DNA of 64,000 bases. It comes from Actinocrispum wychmicini (GTDB lineage Bacteria > Actinomycetota > Actinomycetes > Mycobacteriales > Pseudonocardiaceae). How positions within the stretch are numbered: the first letter of the stretch is position 1; the number at the start of each line of letters is the position of its first letter. The DNA lies in the NCBI RefSeq assembly GCF_004345645.1, contig NZ_SLWS01000009.1, positions 1 through 64,000 of the forward strand, in the 5' to 3' direction. This document shows, in pieces, positions 33,111-42,001 of the stretch. Made by a program: the position numbers and the translations under genes. The notes below the pieces were generated by a model. That model searched no databases, was not told the origin of the DNA, and saw only the letters and a program-made list of their open reading frames with translations.

Positions 33111-35222
33111 ATGAGCCTCGCAAGGAAGATCGGATTGTTGGTCTCCCTTCCGCTGATTGCCGTGGTCGCGTACGCGACCTTGGCCCTGTTCGCCACCGCC
33201 CAGGCGGTGTTCACCGTGGGCGACCTGCGGTCCGCCGCAGATATCGCGGGCACCGCGGGAAAGTTGACATTGGACCTGCAAGCCGAGCGGGTCGCCTCGA
33301 TCACCGTCCTTGCCACAGGCGACTCGTCCGCCATATCCGAACAGGTGGCGGCGACCGACGCCACGGTCGATGAGTACAAGCAGAAGCGCGCGGATTTCCA
33401 GGCTCCCCCGGAGCATTTGGCCGGACTGCTCGACCGGGTCGACAGCGACCTCAATGGCCTGGCGAAAGTGCGGTCACAGGTGGCGTCCGGGAAGACCGTC
33501 AGCCTGTCGGCTGTGATCTTCCAATACCGCATCATCGCGGCCGACCTCCTCACTTACCGCGAGAACGTGGCGATCGCGGCACCGGTTGAGGTCGCCGACC
33601 AGATCCGGGCGGCCGCACTGTTGTCCCAACTGATCGCGGGTGTCGGCCAGACAGAGGTTGACGCGCTGCGCGCACTGGACGACGATTACACCCCCGCCAT
33701 CGCCCAGGAGATCCTGGAATCCGAGGCCGGCGTCGCCGAGTCCAGCCTGGAATTCAAGCGGGTCGCCTCCGGGCAGTGGCAGGCCTGGTTGGACCACGCC
33801 CGGGCGGGACACGCCGCGCTCGCGGCGCAGGTGCTGCAGGACAGCATCTCGCGGACTCCGGTCGGCCTGCGGTTGAAATTGGACCCCGCGGCGTGGCGCT
33901 CGGCGATGGATCTGCAGATCGCCGATCTGGGTGACGTACAACAGCAGGCCGACCAGGCCGTCCTCGACTCGGTCACCGCCGTCCTGGACTCCCAGAAACG
34001 GCAGGCCACCATCGAGACCGCCGCCGTGCTGGTCACCCTGGCCGGCACGATCGCCATCGCGGTCTGGCTGGGCCGGCCGATGATCCGGGGGCTGCGGCGG
34101 CTGCGCAGCGCGGCCCACGCGGTGGCCTACAAACGCCTGCCCGAGGCGGTGTCGGCGCTGAGCACCCGCGGCGCGCTCGGCTCCGCCACGCCAAAGGAGT
34201 TCGCCGACCGCGTGCCGCCCGCTGTGGCCGCCTCCGGCAAGGACGAAATCGCCCAGCTGGCCAGCGCGTTCAACGAGGTGCACCATTCGGCGCTGCATCT
34301 GGCCGCGCAACAGGCCGAGTTGCGCGACCAGGTGGACGCGATATTCGTCGCACTGGCCCGGCGGGCCGAGCGGCTCACCGCGTCGCTGATCGCCCAGGTG
34401 GACGTGGCGGAGAGCACCGAGGAGGACCCGGATCGCCTGGCCCAGCTGTTCAAACTGGACCACCTGGCAAGCCGGATGCGGCGCAACAACAACAGCCTGC
34501 TCGTGCTCGGTGGCGAGGCGTCGGCGCGGATGGACGGCACGGCGATGGTCTGCGGCGACGTCCTGCAGGCGGCCGCCGCGCAGGTCGAGCGCTACACCCA
34601 GGTGGAGATCAGGATTCTGGACGAGGCCCTGAACACCGAACTCCACGTGTCCCCCGAAATGGCGGGCCACTTGGCGCACCTGTTCGCCGAGCTCATCGAC
34701 AACGCCACCGCCTTCTCCGCAGGGGGCCTGCCGGTGGTGGTCGAGGCGCGCGTAACCCGCACCAATGTCGTGGTGACCGTGTCCGACCACGGGATCGGCA
34801 TGGACCCCGAGACCCTCGAGACGGTCAACGCCCAGCTGACCTCGCCGACAATCGACGTGCGCGCCGTCCGCTCGATGGGCTTGACCGTGGTCGCGCAGAT
34901 CGCCGCCTGGTACGGAATCCGGGTCGAGCTACGGTCGGACAACTCACGGACAGCCGCCACCCGAGGCACTGTCGCCACCGTCGTCCTGCCGAGCACCGTG
35001 ATCCGGCCGTACCGGCCGGCCGACCGGCGCGCGCTGTCCGAGGAGCGGAACGAGCGACACTTCGACTGGTTCAGCCCCGAGTCTGCCACACCACCGCCGC
35101 ACCGCCCGGTTTCCCCGAAGCGGAAGAACACCACCGCCGACCACCGCGACGCCTCGCGGGTGGCCGGCGTGATGGCCGCATACGCCCGGGGCATCGGCGC
35201 CAGCCGTCCCAGCGGGCCATGA
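33111..35222 (+). CDS. Conservon-type sensor kinase-like protein (CvnA family) with nitrate/sulphite-sensing-like domain
   Basis: 703 residues from ATG 33111. An N-terminal membrane helix (LARKIGLLVSLPLIAVVAYA), an extracellular helical sensing domain (about 45-310), a second helix (AAVLVTLAGTIAIAVWLGRP), a HAMP-like linker, then a dimerisation segment with LFKLDHLASRMRRNNNSLLV and a GHKL ATPase domain (HLFAELIDNATAFS as N-box, VSDHGIGM as G1-box, SMGLTVVAQIAAWYG). This is the layout of CvnA proteins, the histidine-kinase-like member of actinomycete conservons. Normal conservons continue with CvnB (roadblock), CvnC (DUF742) and CvnD (small GTPase); here only CvnB follows. The C-terminal 60 residues are disordered. 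Confidence 0.92.
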   Translation: MSLARKIGLLVSLPLIAVVAYATLALFATAQAVFTVGDLRSAADIAGTAGKLTLDLQAERVASITVLATGDSSAISEQVAATDATVDEYKQKRADFQAPPEHLAGLLDRVDSDLNGLAKVRSQVASGKTVSLSAVIFQYRIIAADLLTYRENVAIAAPVEVADQIRAAALLSQLIAGVGQTEVDALRALDDDYTPAIAQEILESEAGVAESSLEFKRVASGQWQAWLDHARAGHAALAAQVLQDSISRTPVGLRLKLDPAAWRSAMDLQIADLGDVQQQADQAVLDSVTAVLDSQKRQATIETAAVLVTLAGTIAIAVWLGRPMIRGLRRLRSAAHAVAYKRLPEAVSALSTRGALGSATPKEFADRVPPAVAASGKDEIAQLASAFNEVHHSALHLAAQQAELRDQVDAIFVALARRAERLTASLIAQVDVAESTEEDPDRLAQLFKLDHLASRMRRNNNSLLVLGGEASARMDGTAMVCGDVLQAAAAQVERYTQVEIRILDEALNTELHVSPEMAGHLAHLFAELIDNATAFSAGGLPVVVEARVTRTNVVVTVSDHGIGMDPETLETVNAQLTSPTIDVRAVRSMGLTVVAQIAAWYGIRVELRSDNSRTAATRGTVATVVLPSTVIRPYRPADRRALSEERNERHFDWFSPESATPPPHRPVSPKRKNTTADHRDASRVAGVMAAYARGIGASRPSGP

Positions 35223-35267
35223 CCGCGGCACAGCAAACCAGGACGACGCCAACCTCGTGGAGCAGAA

Positions 35268-35708
35268 GTGACCCAACCCGGACTCGACATCGACTCGCTT
35301 CTCAACGACTTCGCAGAACGCGTACCGGGAGTCACTCACGTGGTCGGGGTGTCCGCCGACGGCATCGTGGTCGCCGCGGCCCGGTCCCTCGATGTCGCCG
35401 GGGCGGAACAACTGGCCGCGATCGCCTCCGGGCTGGTGGGCCTGCTGGCCGGGGCGGCCAGACTGCTGGCCGCGGCCCCGGTCGTCAGCAACCTCACCGA
35501 ACTGAAGGACATCTTCCTGCTCTCCATGGCGGTCAGCGATGGCGCGTCCCTGTTGGTGGCCGCCAGCCGCAACTGCGACATCGGCCAGGTCTCCTACGAG
35601 ATGGCCGAGCTCATCAACAAGGTCGGCCCCGCGCTCACCCCAGCCGCGCGCAACCGCGACATCACCATGAACTCCCACCCAGCCAATGAGGGAACACCCA
35701 TCAGATGA
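35268..35708 (+). CDS. Roadblock/LC7-domain protein (CvnB family)
   Basis: 146 residues from GTG 35268 with GGAGCAGAA upstream. The whole product is one roadblock/LC7 domain: LDIDSLLNDFAERVPGVTHV, VVGVSADGIVVAAARSLD, AEQLAAIASGLVGLLAGAAR, LKDIFLLSMAVSDGASLLVA, then ASRNCDIGQVSYEM. In conservons this protein binds the membrane sensor and the GTPase. Here no DUF742 or GTPase gene follows; its stop overlaps the start of the ABC binding-protein gene, which couples it to transport. Confidence 0.92.
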   Translation: MTQPGLDIDSLLNDFAERVPGVTHVVGVSADGIVVAAARSLDVAGAEQLAAIASGLVGLLAGAARLLAAAPVVSNLTELKDIFLLSMAVSDGASLLVAASRNCDIGQVSYEMAELINKVGPALTPAARNRDITMNSHPANEGTPIR

Positions 35709-36913
35709 GGACAAGGAGCACCATGCCGAGGCGATCGAGGACAAGACGTCTTCTCGCGGCTATGACGGCCGGAGCGTTGATCGTTCCCGCTGTCGCGGCT
35801 TGTAGCAACGGCTCTGGCGGCGGGCCCGGGACCGTCAAGATCGGCCTGCTGGTTTCTCTGTCCGGTGTGTACAAGGTACTCGGCGAGGAGTTGCGCGACG
35901 GCTTCCAGCTCTACTTGGACACGCACGGTGGCAAACTGGGCGGGCGCCAAGTGGAGTTGGTCGTCGCCGACGAGGGGGCCGGCGGCGACGCCGCGGTGCC
36001 CCTGGCCGAGAAACTGATCAAACAGGACCGGGTGCAGGTGCTGACCGGGATCGTGAGCAGCGCGACCTACCAGGTCCTCACGCCGAAAGTCCAGGAAGCC
36101 AAGGTCACCATGATCGGCGCGAACGGCCGGCCGGCCGTCGACAGCGTCCAGGGCGTGTGGGCCACCAGCTTCATCACCCAACAGTTCGGCAGCTCGATCG
36201 CCAAGTACATCAAGGATCAGGTCGACGGCCCGGTGTGGGCGATGGCCGCCGACTACGCGGCCGGCCAGGCGCTCATGAAGGGCTTCACGGACGCGTTCAG
36301 CCAGGTCGGCGGCCAGCTGGCGAACCCCGACCACAAGCCGACCATGACCCCGGCCAAGGACATGAAGAACTTCCTGCCCTACCTCGCCGGTATCAAGGCG
36401 TCCGGGGCCAAGGCGGTCTACTGCTTCTACGCGGGTGACCAGGCTGTGGACTTCGTCAAGCAATACCACCAGTCCGACGCCGCCGACCTGCCGCTGTACA
36501 GCGCCGCCGCGCTCACCGAGGGCACGTTGCTCACCGCGGAAGGCGATGCGGCCACCGGGATCAGGACCAACGCCTACTACGCGTCCAACTTGGACAACGA
36601 GGCCAACCGGAGGTTCGTCGCCGAATGGGACAAGAAGCATCCTGGGGTGACGCCGGACAGTTACCTGGTTCAGTCATACGACGTGGCCAAGGTGCTCGAC
36701 CTCGGGCTCGCGGCGGCCGGGAACGACCTGAGCTATGAGGCGATCAACCGCGCCCTGGGCAGCCTCGGAAAGATCGACAGCCCGCGTGGCGAATGGCAGT
36801 TCAGCGAAAAAACGCACACGCCGGTGCAGAAGTGGTACATGCGGGAGGTCCGCAAGGACGGGCGCGCACTGTCCAATGTGGTGATCCAGGACCTGGCCAC
36901 CATCGGCGACTGA
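35705..36913 (+). CDS. Liv-type ABC transporter substrate-binding lipoprotein
   Basis: 402 residues from ATG 35705 (ATGA overlap with the roadblock gene); ATG 35723 with AAGGAG is a good alternative. The signal peptide RRLLAAMTAGALIVPAVAAC ends in a VAAC lipobox, so it is an anchored extracytoplasmic receptor. The family pattern is clear: IGLLVSLSGVYKVLGEELRD, GGRQVELVVADEGAGGDAAV, TGIVSSATYQVLTPKVQEAK and DSYLVQSYDVAKVLDLGLAA. Relatives bind branched-chain amino acids, urea, amides or aromatic acids. The ligand cannot be read from the sequence. Confidence 0.92.
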   Translation: MRTRSTMPRRSRTRRLLAAMTAGALIVPAVAACSNGSGGGPGTVKIGLLVSLSGVYKVLGEELRDGFQLYLDTHGGKLGGRQVELVVADEGAGGDAAVPLAEKLIKQDRVQVLTGIVSSATYQVLTPKVQEAKVTMIGANGRPAVDSVQGVWATSFITQQFGSSIAKYIKDQVDGPVWAMAADYAAGQALMKGFTDAFSQVGGQLANPDHKPTMTPAKDMKNFLPYLAGIKASGAKAVYCFYAGDQAVDFVKQYHQSDAADLPLYSAAALTEGTLLTAEGDAATGIRTNAYYASNLDNEANRRFVAEWDKKHPGVTPDSYLVQSYDVAKVLDLGLAAAGNDLSYEAINRALGSLGKIDSPRGEWQFSEKTHTPVQKWYMREVRKDGRALSNVVIQDLATIGD

Positions 36914-36923
36914 GCACTCGCAC

Positions 36924-37793
36924 GTGGACGCCTATTTCGTGCCGGCGGTCGACGGAGTGGCCTATGGGCTGCTGCTGTTCGTCGTGGCGGCCGGGCTCAC
37001 GCTGGCATTCGGAACCGGCGGCGTGCTCAACCTCACGCACGGCATGCTCTACGCCCTCGGCGCCTACGCCGCCGCGCTGCTCAGCGACGGAACCTGGACT
37101 GCCATGGCCATCGCTGTGGCGGCAGGTTGCGTCGCGGGCTGCGGCGGCGGGGCGCTGGTGGCCGCACTCACCGCGCCGCTGGCCCGGCGGGGGCATCTCG
37201 CGCAAGCGGTGCTGACCGCCGGGCTCGCCCTGGTCTGCGGGGACTTCATGATCAGCCTGTTCGGGCCGAACGACCTCCCGGTCGCCATTCCGGCCGCCCT
37301 GGACTCCACTGTGGACCTGGCCGGGCACCGCTACCCCGCCTACCGGCTGGTGTTCATCGTGGTCGCGTTGGCGATCGCGGTCGTGGGGCGGTTGGTGCTC
37401 ACCGGGACGCGACAGGGCGCCCTGGTCCGCGCCGCGGTGGACGACCCGGACATGGTCGCCGCGCTGGGCAGCAACCCCCGCCTGATCCACTTCGCGGTCC
37501 TCACCTCGGCCGGCGGACTGGCCGGCCTCGCCGGGTCGCTCGGCGCGCCGATCCTGGGGCCGAGCCCGCACACCAGTGACATCGTCCTGCTGTTGTCCTT
37601 GGTGATCGTGGTCCTTGGCGGCCTCGGTTCGATCGGCGGGGCCCTGCTGGCCAGCGTCGCGGTCGGCGAGATCCAGACCCTCGGCGTGGCCGTCGCCCCG
37701 GCGCTGGCGCCCTATCTGCTCTTCCTGGCCATGGCGGGGGCGTTGGTGCTGCGCGCCCGTCGCTCACCATTGGGCACGAGTAGGGCGGCATGA
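36924..37793 (+). CDS. Liv-type ABC permease (LivH family)
   Basis: 289 residues from GTG 36924. Hydrophobic throughout, with GLTLAFGTGGVLNLTHGMLY at the first family motif and SNPRLIHFAVLTSAGGLAGL AGSLGAP near the cytoplasmic loop that contacts the ATPase. It pairs with the LivM-type permease that starts 4 bp before its end. Together they form the membrane channel for the ligand captured by the lipoprotein. Confidence 0.92.
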   Translation: MDAYFVPAVDGVAYGLLLFVVAAGLTLAFGTGGVLNLTHGMLYALGAYAAALLSDGTWTAMAIAVAAGCVAGCGGGALVAALTAPLARRGHLAQAVLTAGLALVCGDFMISLFGPNDLPVAIPAALDSTVDLAGHRYPAYRLVFIVVALAIAVVGRLVLTGTRQGALVRAAVDDPDMVAALGSNPRLIHFAVLTSAGGLAGLAGSLGAPILGPSPHTSDIVLLLSLVIVVLGGLGSIGGALLASVAVGEIQTLGVAVAPALAPYLLFLAMAGALVLRARRSPLGTSRAA

Positions 37794-38758
37794 GGATTCC
37801 CGTCGGCCGTCCGGCGGTCACCCGCGCGGTGACCATCGCGACCCTGGTCGCGCTCGCCGTCGCTCCGCTCGGCGTCCCCGACTTCTATCTGTCCGTGGCC
37901 GCCAGGACGTTCGCGCTCGGCGTGCTCGCGGTGAGCGTGTCCGTGCTGACCGGCCACCTGGGCCTGCCGACCCTCGGGCAGGTCGGCCCCTTCGCGGTCG
38001 GCTCCTACACCATGGCTCTGCTGTCCATGGCCGGGACGACGGTCGGCCCGCTCCAAGTGCTGGCCGCCGCGGGCACCTCCGCGATCTTCGCCGCGGCGAC
38101 CGCCCCTGCCATTGTCTGGGCCAGGGGTGTCACTGTCCTGATGATCACCTTGGCCATCGGCGAGCTCACCACCACGGCCGCCGCGCAATGGACGTCGCTG
38201 ACCGGCGGCACTGATGGCTTGGCGGCCATCCCACCAGTACGGCCGTTCTGGGGCGCTCCCGGCATGATCAGCGACCGAGCCACGTACTGGTACGTGCTGG
38301 TGGTGGCGTCGGTCGCGATCACCGTCACCGTGGTGGTACTGCGCGGCCCGGCGGGTCGGCTGCTGGCCGGCAGTCGCGACTACGAGGCCAGGATGCGCGC
38401 CAGCGGGCATCCGGTGACCCGCTACCTGTTCGTCACCTGTGTGGCGGCCGGCGCGCTGGCGGGGATCGGCGGCGCGTTGCTGACCACCACCCAGCGTTAT
38501 GTCTCGCCGTCCGACGTGGCCTTCGACACCTCGGCGCTCATCCTGCTGGCCGTGGTGATCGGTGGGACGACGTCCGTAGCGGGCGCGCTGGTCGGAACCG
38601 CGGTGGTGGTCACCGGGCGGGACTGGCTGTCCGACCAATGGCCGGGGCATGGCCCGATGCTCCTGGGCGCGCTGCTCCTCGTCGCCGTCTACCTACTGCC
38701 CCAAGGGATCGCGGGAGTCGGCCCGTGGCTTTCCGGACTGAGGAAGGCGAAGACATGA
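37790..38758 (+). CDS. Liv-type ABC permease (LivM family)
   Basis: 322 residues from the ATGA overlap at 37790. Family features include TFALGVLAVSVSVLTGHLGL, the GQVGPFAVGSYTMAL segment, MITLAIGELTTTAAAQWTSL TGGTDGL (the conserved TGGxxGL) and VAAGALAGIGGALL. It is the second membrane subunit of the importer and overlaps the ATPase gene by 4 bp. Confidence 0.92.
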   Translation: MRIPVGRPAVTRAVTIATLVALAVAPLGVPDFYLSVAARTFALGVLAVSVSVLTGHLGLPTLGQVGPFAVGSYTMALLSMAGTTVGPLQVLAAAGTSAIFAAATAPAIVWARGVTVLMITLAIGELTTTAAAQWTSLTGGTDGLAAIPPVRPFWGAPGMISDRATYWYVLVVASVAITVTVVVLRGPAGRLLAGSRDYEARMRASGHPVTRYLFVTCVAAGALAGIGGALLTTTQRYVSPSDVAFDTSALILLAVVIGGTTSVAGALVGTAVVVTGRDWLSDQWPGHGPMLLGALLLVAVYLLPQGIAGVGPWLSGLRKAKT

Positions 38759-39513
38759 CCGAGTTGCTGCAGACCGACGGGCTGACCCGCGGCTACGGTG
38801 CCCTCACCGCGGTGGACGGGGTTGACTTCACGCTCGGCTTCGGGGCACGCCACGCGCTCATCGGCCCCAACGGCGCGGGCAAGACCACCCTGCTGAACCT
38901 CATCGCCGGGAGCATTCGGCCGACCAGTGGCCGGATCCGCTTCAACGGAACCGACATCACCAGGGCGACCTCGGCGCGACGATGCATGCTGGGCATTGGC
39001 CGTAGTTTCCAGCAGCCCGCCGTGGTGCCCGGACTGAGCGTGCTGGACAACCTGGTGCTGGCGGCCTGGCGGCATGCCCACGCGAGGGCGACCTGGGGGT
39101 CGAGGCGGTTGGGCCGGTTGACTGACCAGTGCCGCCAGCGCCTCGGCGAATTCGGACTCGCGCCCTTCGCCGACCACCCGGCCGGCCGGCTCTCCCATGG
39201 CCAGCGGCGCCTTCTCGACATCGCCGCGGCCATGTCCGGGTGTCCCCGACTGCTGCTGCTCGACGAGCCCGCCGCCGGACTCACCGACGAAGACGTGGCA
39301 CACCTGGTGGCGCTGTTCGGGCAACTGCCGGCCGAGGTCGCGACGCTGCTGGTCGAGCACAATCTTGACGTGGTGACCGCGCTGGCCAGTGCCGTCACCG
39401 TGCTGCACGCCGGGCGGGTGCTGCGGACCGGGTCCCCGGCGCAGATCCAGAAAGATCCCGAGGTACGGCGGGCATACTTCGGCTCCGTGGAGCCGGTGAG
39501 CCAAACATGCTGA
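38755..39513 (+). CDS. Liv-type ABC ATPase (LivG family)
   Basis: 252 residues from ATG 38755; an upstream open frame to 38638 lies inside LivM and is not needed. Walker A is GPNGAGKTTLLNLI. LivG-type features follow (GRIRFNGTDITRATSARRCM, then GIGRSFQQPAVVPGLSVLDN). The signature is LSHGQRRLLDIAAAM and Walker B is RLLLLDEPAAGL, followed by the H-loop VEHNLDVV. It energises the importer with the LivF subunit encoded next. Confidence 0.94.
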   Translation: MTELLQTDGLTRGYGALTAVDGVDFTLGFGARHALIGPNGAGKTTLLNLIAGSIRPTSGRIRFNGTDITRATSARRCMLGIGRSFQQPAVVPGLSVLDNLVLAAWRHAHARATWGSRRLGRLTDQCRQRLGEFGLAPFADHPAGRLSHGQRRLLDIAAAMSGCPRLLLLDEPAAGLTDEDVAHLVALFGQLPAEVATLLVEHNLDVVTALASAVTVLHAGRVLRTGSPAQIQKDPEVRRAYFGSVEPVSQTC

Positions 39514-40211
39514 GTCTCACCGCGCTGAGCTGCGGCTACGACGGCGGCACTGTGCTGCACGACGTGACCCTCACCGTGGAACCCGGTCACGTGCACGCGA
39601 TCCTGGGACACAACGGAGCCGGCAAGACAACCCTGTTGAACGCAGCCGCCGGCCTGGTCCCAGCCACGTCCGGCAAGATCAAACTGAACGGGCGTGATCT
39701 CACCGGACGGCCGCCACATCACGTCGCCCGCAACGGAGTACGCCTTGTCCCACAAGGACGGCGCGTCTTCGCATCGTTGACTGTCGCCGAGCACTTCCGA
39801 GTGGCCTACCGACCGGCCCGAGGCCGCGCCGCCCAATGGACTCCCCAACGCACGAAGGACCTGCTGCCCCGTCTCAGCGAACGATGGTCACACCGCGGTG
39901 GCCAACTGTCCGGCGGCGAACAGCAAATGCTGGCCATCGCGCGAGCCCTGCTCGGCCAACCCACCGTGCTCCTGCTCGACGAGCCGACCGAGGGCCTCGC
40001 CCCGGCTGTCACCAGACAGATCCTCGGCCTGATCCGGCCGCTCGCCGAAGACGGCCTGGCGATCCTGCTCACCGCACCCCAACCGGCCCTGGTCACCGAC
40101 ATCGCCGACCAGACCACCGTGCTTCGCTCCGGACGGGTGGCCGCCAGCGGCCCACACGAGCACCCGCACACCTTGATCGACGCGTTGGCCATTGGTGAGC
40201 TCGACGGGTAG
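39507..40211 (+). CDS. Liv-type ABC ATPase (LivF family)
   Basis: 234 residues from ATG 39507, overlapping the LivG stop. Walker A is GHNGAGKTTLLNAA. LivF-type NGVRLVPQGRRVFASLTVAE is the Q-loop region, the signature is LSGGEQQMLAIARALL, and Walker B is TVLLLDEPTEGLAP. The usual H-loop His is replaced: the segment after Walker B reads ILLTAPQPALVTD, where family members normally have a VEQN-like or H-containing turn. It is the last gene of the sensor/importer operon. Confidence 0.92.
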   Translation: MLSLTALSCGYDGGTVLHDVTLTVEPGHVHAILGHNGAGKTTLLNAAAGLVPATSGKIKLNGRDLTGRPPHHVARNGVRLVPQGRRVFASLTVAEHFRVAYRPARGRAAQWTPQRTKDLLPRLSERWSHRGGQLSGGEQQMLAIARALLGQPTVLLLDEPTEGLAPAVTRQILGLIRPLAEDGLAILLTAPQPALVTDIADQTTVLRSGRVAASGPHEHPHTLIDALAIGELDG

Positions 40212-40522
40212 TCCGTCAGCCCGGTCGGCCTCGGAAAACCCGCCAAAAGGGACACGGCCTTACCGCAATCGACGCCATCCCGCTCCGCCGTCACCGGAAA
40301 CCCTTGGACACCACCGCCACCCACAACCTGAATAGTTACCATACCCATCCAAGGCAAGGTGGTGCCAATGCTCGCCCATTCGATCGGCATGCTGTGCGGA
40401 AGTTGGTGCAATGCGCGACCGCATTGTCCAACCGGAGCCGAGTGATGTGATCGATGGGCGGGTCGGCACCCACGCCGGCTTTGTGCCAGCGGTTTGTGGT
40501 GTGTCGAACGAAGGAGCGATCT
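40212..40522. promoter_or_regulatory. Intergenic region with a strong inverted repeat upstream of the MFS gene
   Basis: No gene in this 311-bp gap. An inverted repeat with 13- to 14-base arms, GTTGGTGCAATGCG (40402-40415) and CGCATTGTCCAAC (40421-40433), lies about 90 bp upstream of the MFS start. It is likely an operator or a terminator of the preceding operon. No cognate regulator is encoded next to it. Confidence 0.55.
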
Positions 40523-41746
40523 ATGTCGCAGCAATCCAGTCGATGGTCGGTGATCGTGGTCTTCGCGTTGTTTGTCGCGGCCACCCAAGTGATATGGCTG
40601 AACTTCGCCGGAGTCAGCACTGCCGCTGCGGCACATTATGGGGTTTCCGAGACCGCGGTCGGCTGGCTTGCCCAAGTGTTCCCGTTGCTCTATGTGGTGC
40701 TCGCGATTCCGGCCGGACTGGTGCTCGACCGTAACTTCCGCGGCGGGCTCGCGGTTGGCGCGGTGCTGACCGCGCTCGGTGCGGTGATGCGTCTGGTCGG
40801 CGACAACTTCGGCTGGGTGTTGGCCGGACAGACGGTGGCCGCGATCGCTCAACCACTGGTGCTCAACGCCATCACCGTGATCGCTGTCCGCTACCTGGTG
40901 GAGCGGCACCGCCCCGCCGGGATCGCGATCAGCTCGGCGAGCACCTTCGCCGGCAGCGCCGTGGTTTTCGTTCTCACCGCCGTTCTGCCCGAAGAGGCAG
41001 ACCTGAACAGGCTGCTCACGATCAGCACACTGATCGCCGTGGTGACCGCGGTGGCCCTGCTCATCGCGCTCCGCACGCCGATGCTGCGCGAAACCGCGAC
41101 TGTCTCCTCACCTGGACGGGCGGCACTTCGGGTGGCCTGGAATGACAAAGTCATTCGCCGGCTGTGCCTGTTGGTGTTCTGCACCTTCGGGGTGTTCGTC
41201 GCACTGACCACCTTCACCCAGCCGCTGCTCGAACCCGCGGGCGTGAGCGGATCGAGTGCCAGCTGGATCCTGCTGGTCAACGTGATCGCCGGGGTGGCGG
41301 GCAGCATGATCCTGCCGATCATCGCGGTGCGTCGCGGGGTCGAGCTGCCTTTGCTGGTCGCCGGGGTGGCGGTGGCCGCGCTGGGGTGTGTGACGCTCGC
41401 TTTCGCGCCGGGAACGTCCACCGGGATGCTTTCCCTGCTCGTCATCGGGTTCCTGCTGATGCCGTCGTTGCCGATCGTGCTGGAGCTGACCGAACGGCGC
41501 GCCGGCGGGGCGCAGGGCACCGCGACTGGCCTGATCTGGTTGTGCGGCAACGTCGGCAGTCTGGTGGTGGCGACCGTGGTGGGATTCCTGGTGGATCAGC
41601 CCACAGTCGCGTTCCTGGTCATCGCCGTGGTCGCGCTGCTTGGCGTACCTGTCACCAGGTTGCTGCGGTCCCACCTCGGCGGCAACAGCAGCAGCCAGCC
41701 CGCCGGACCGGCGGTACCGGTGGTCGACGTGCCGGTCGTCGACTGA
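40523..41746 (+). CDS. MFS transporter
   Basis: 407 residues from ATG 40523 with AAGGAG upstream; the frame extends to 40454 without support. About 12 membrane segments. The first, VVFALFVAATQVIWLNFAGV, and the loop AIPAGLVLDRNFRGGLAVGA resemble nitrate/cyanate-type and FLVCR-like MFS proteins. The C-terminus is a short Ser/Pro/Val tail (PAVPVVDVPVVD). It is monocistronic, followed by a strong terminator. The substrate is unknown. Confidence 0.88.
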   Translation: MSQQSSRWSVIVVFALFVAATQVIWLNFAGVSTAAAAHYGVSETAVGWLAQVFPLLYVVLAIPAGLVLDRNFRGGLAVGAVLTALGAVMRLVGDNFGWVLAGQTVAAIAQPLVLNAITVIAVRYLVERHRPAGIAISSASTFAGSAVVFVLTAVLPEEADLNRLLTISTLIAVVTAVALLIALRTPMLRETATVSSPGRAALRVAWNDKVIRRLCLLVFCTFGVFVALTTFTQPLLEPAGVSGSSASWILLVNVIAGVAGSMILPIIAVRRGVELPLLVAGVAVAALGCVTLAFAPGTSTGMLSLLVIGFLLMPSLPIVLELTERRAGGAQGTATGLIWLCGNVGSLVVATVVGFLVDQPTVAFLVIAVVALLGVPVTRLLRSHLGGNSSSQPAGPAVPVVDVPVVD

Positions 41747-41783
41747 TCAACCCACAGCCCCGGGAACCGGAAGACCCACGGCC

Positions 41784-41824
41784 GGGTTCGCGGCCCGGAC
41801 AGAATATGTTCGGGCCGCGAACCC
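41784..41824 (+). terminator. Strong factor-independent terminator hairpin
   Basis: A perfect 14-bp stem, GGGTTCGCGGCCCG (41784-41797) with CGGGCCGCGAACCC (41811-41824), and a 13-base AT-rich loop. It lies 38 bp after the MFS stop codon. No T-run follows. Confidence 0.8.
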
Positions 41825-42001
41825 CGGTAGTCGCGCCGAGGTAACACCGCCGATTTAGCAGTACCGATTTCGCACTGCCACCGTAATTCACATGATTTCG
41901 TCATACCCAAGAACGTGAAGGTTTCTCTTCCGGCTTGTGCCCGCAATTGTTAAACTGCCTTGACCTGGGACAAGTTCTTGAACGAGTAGGGAGCTTCAAC
42001 A

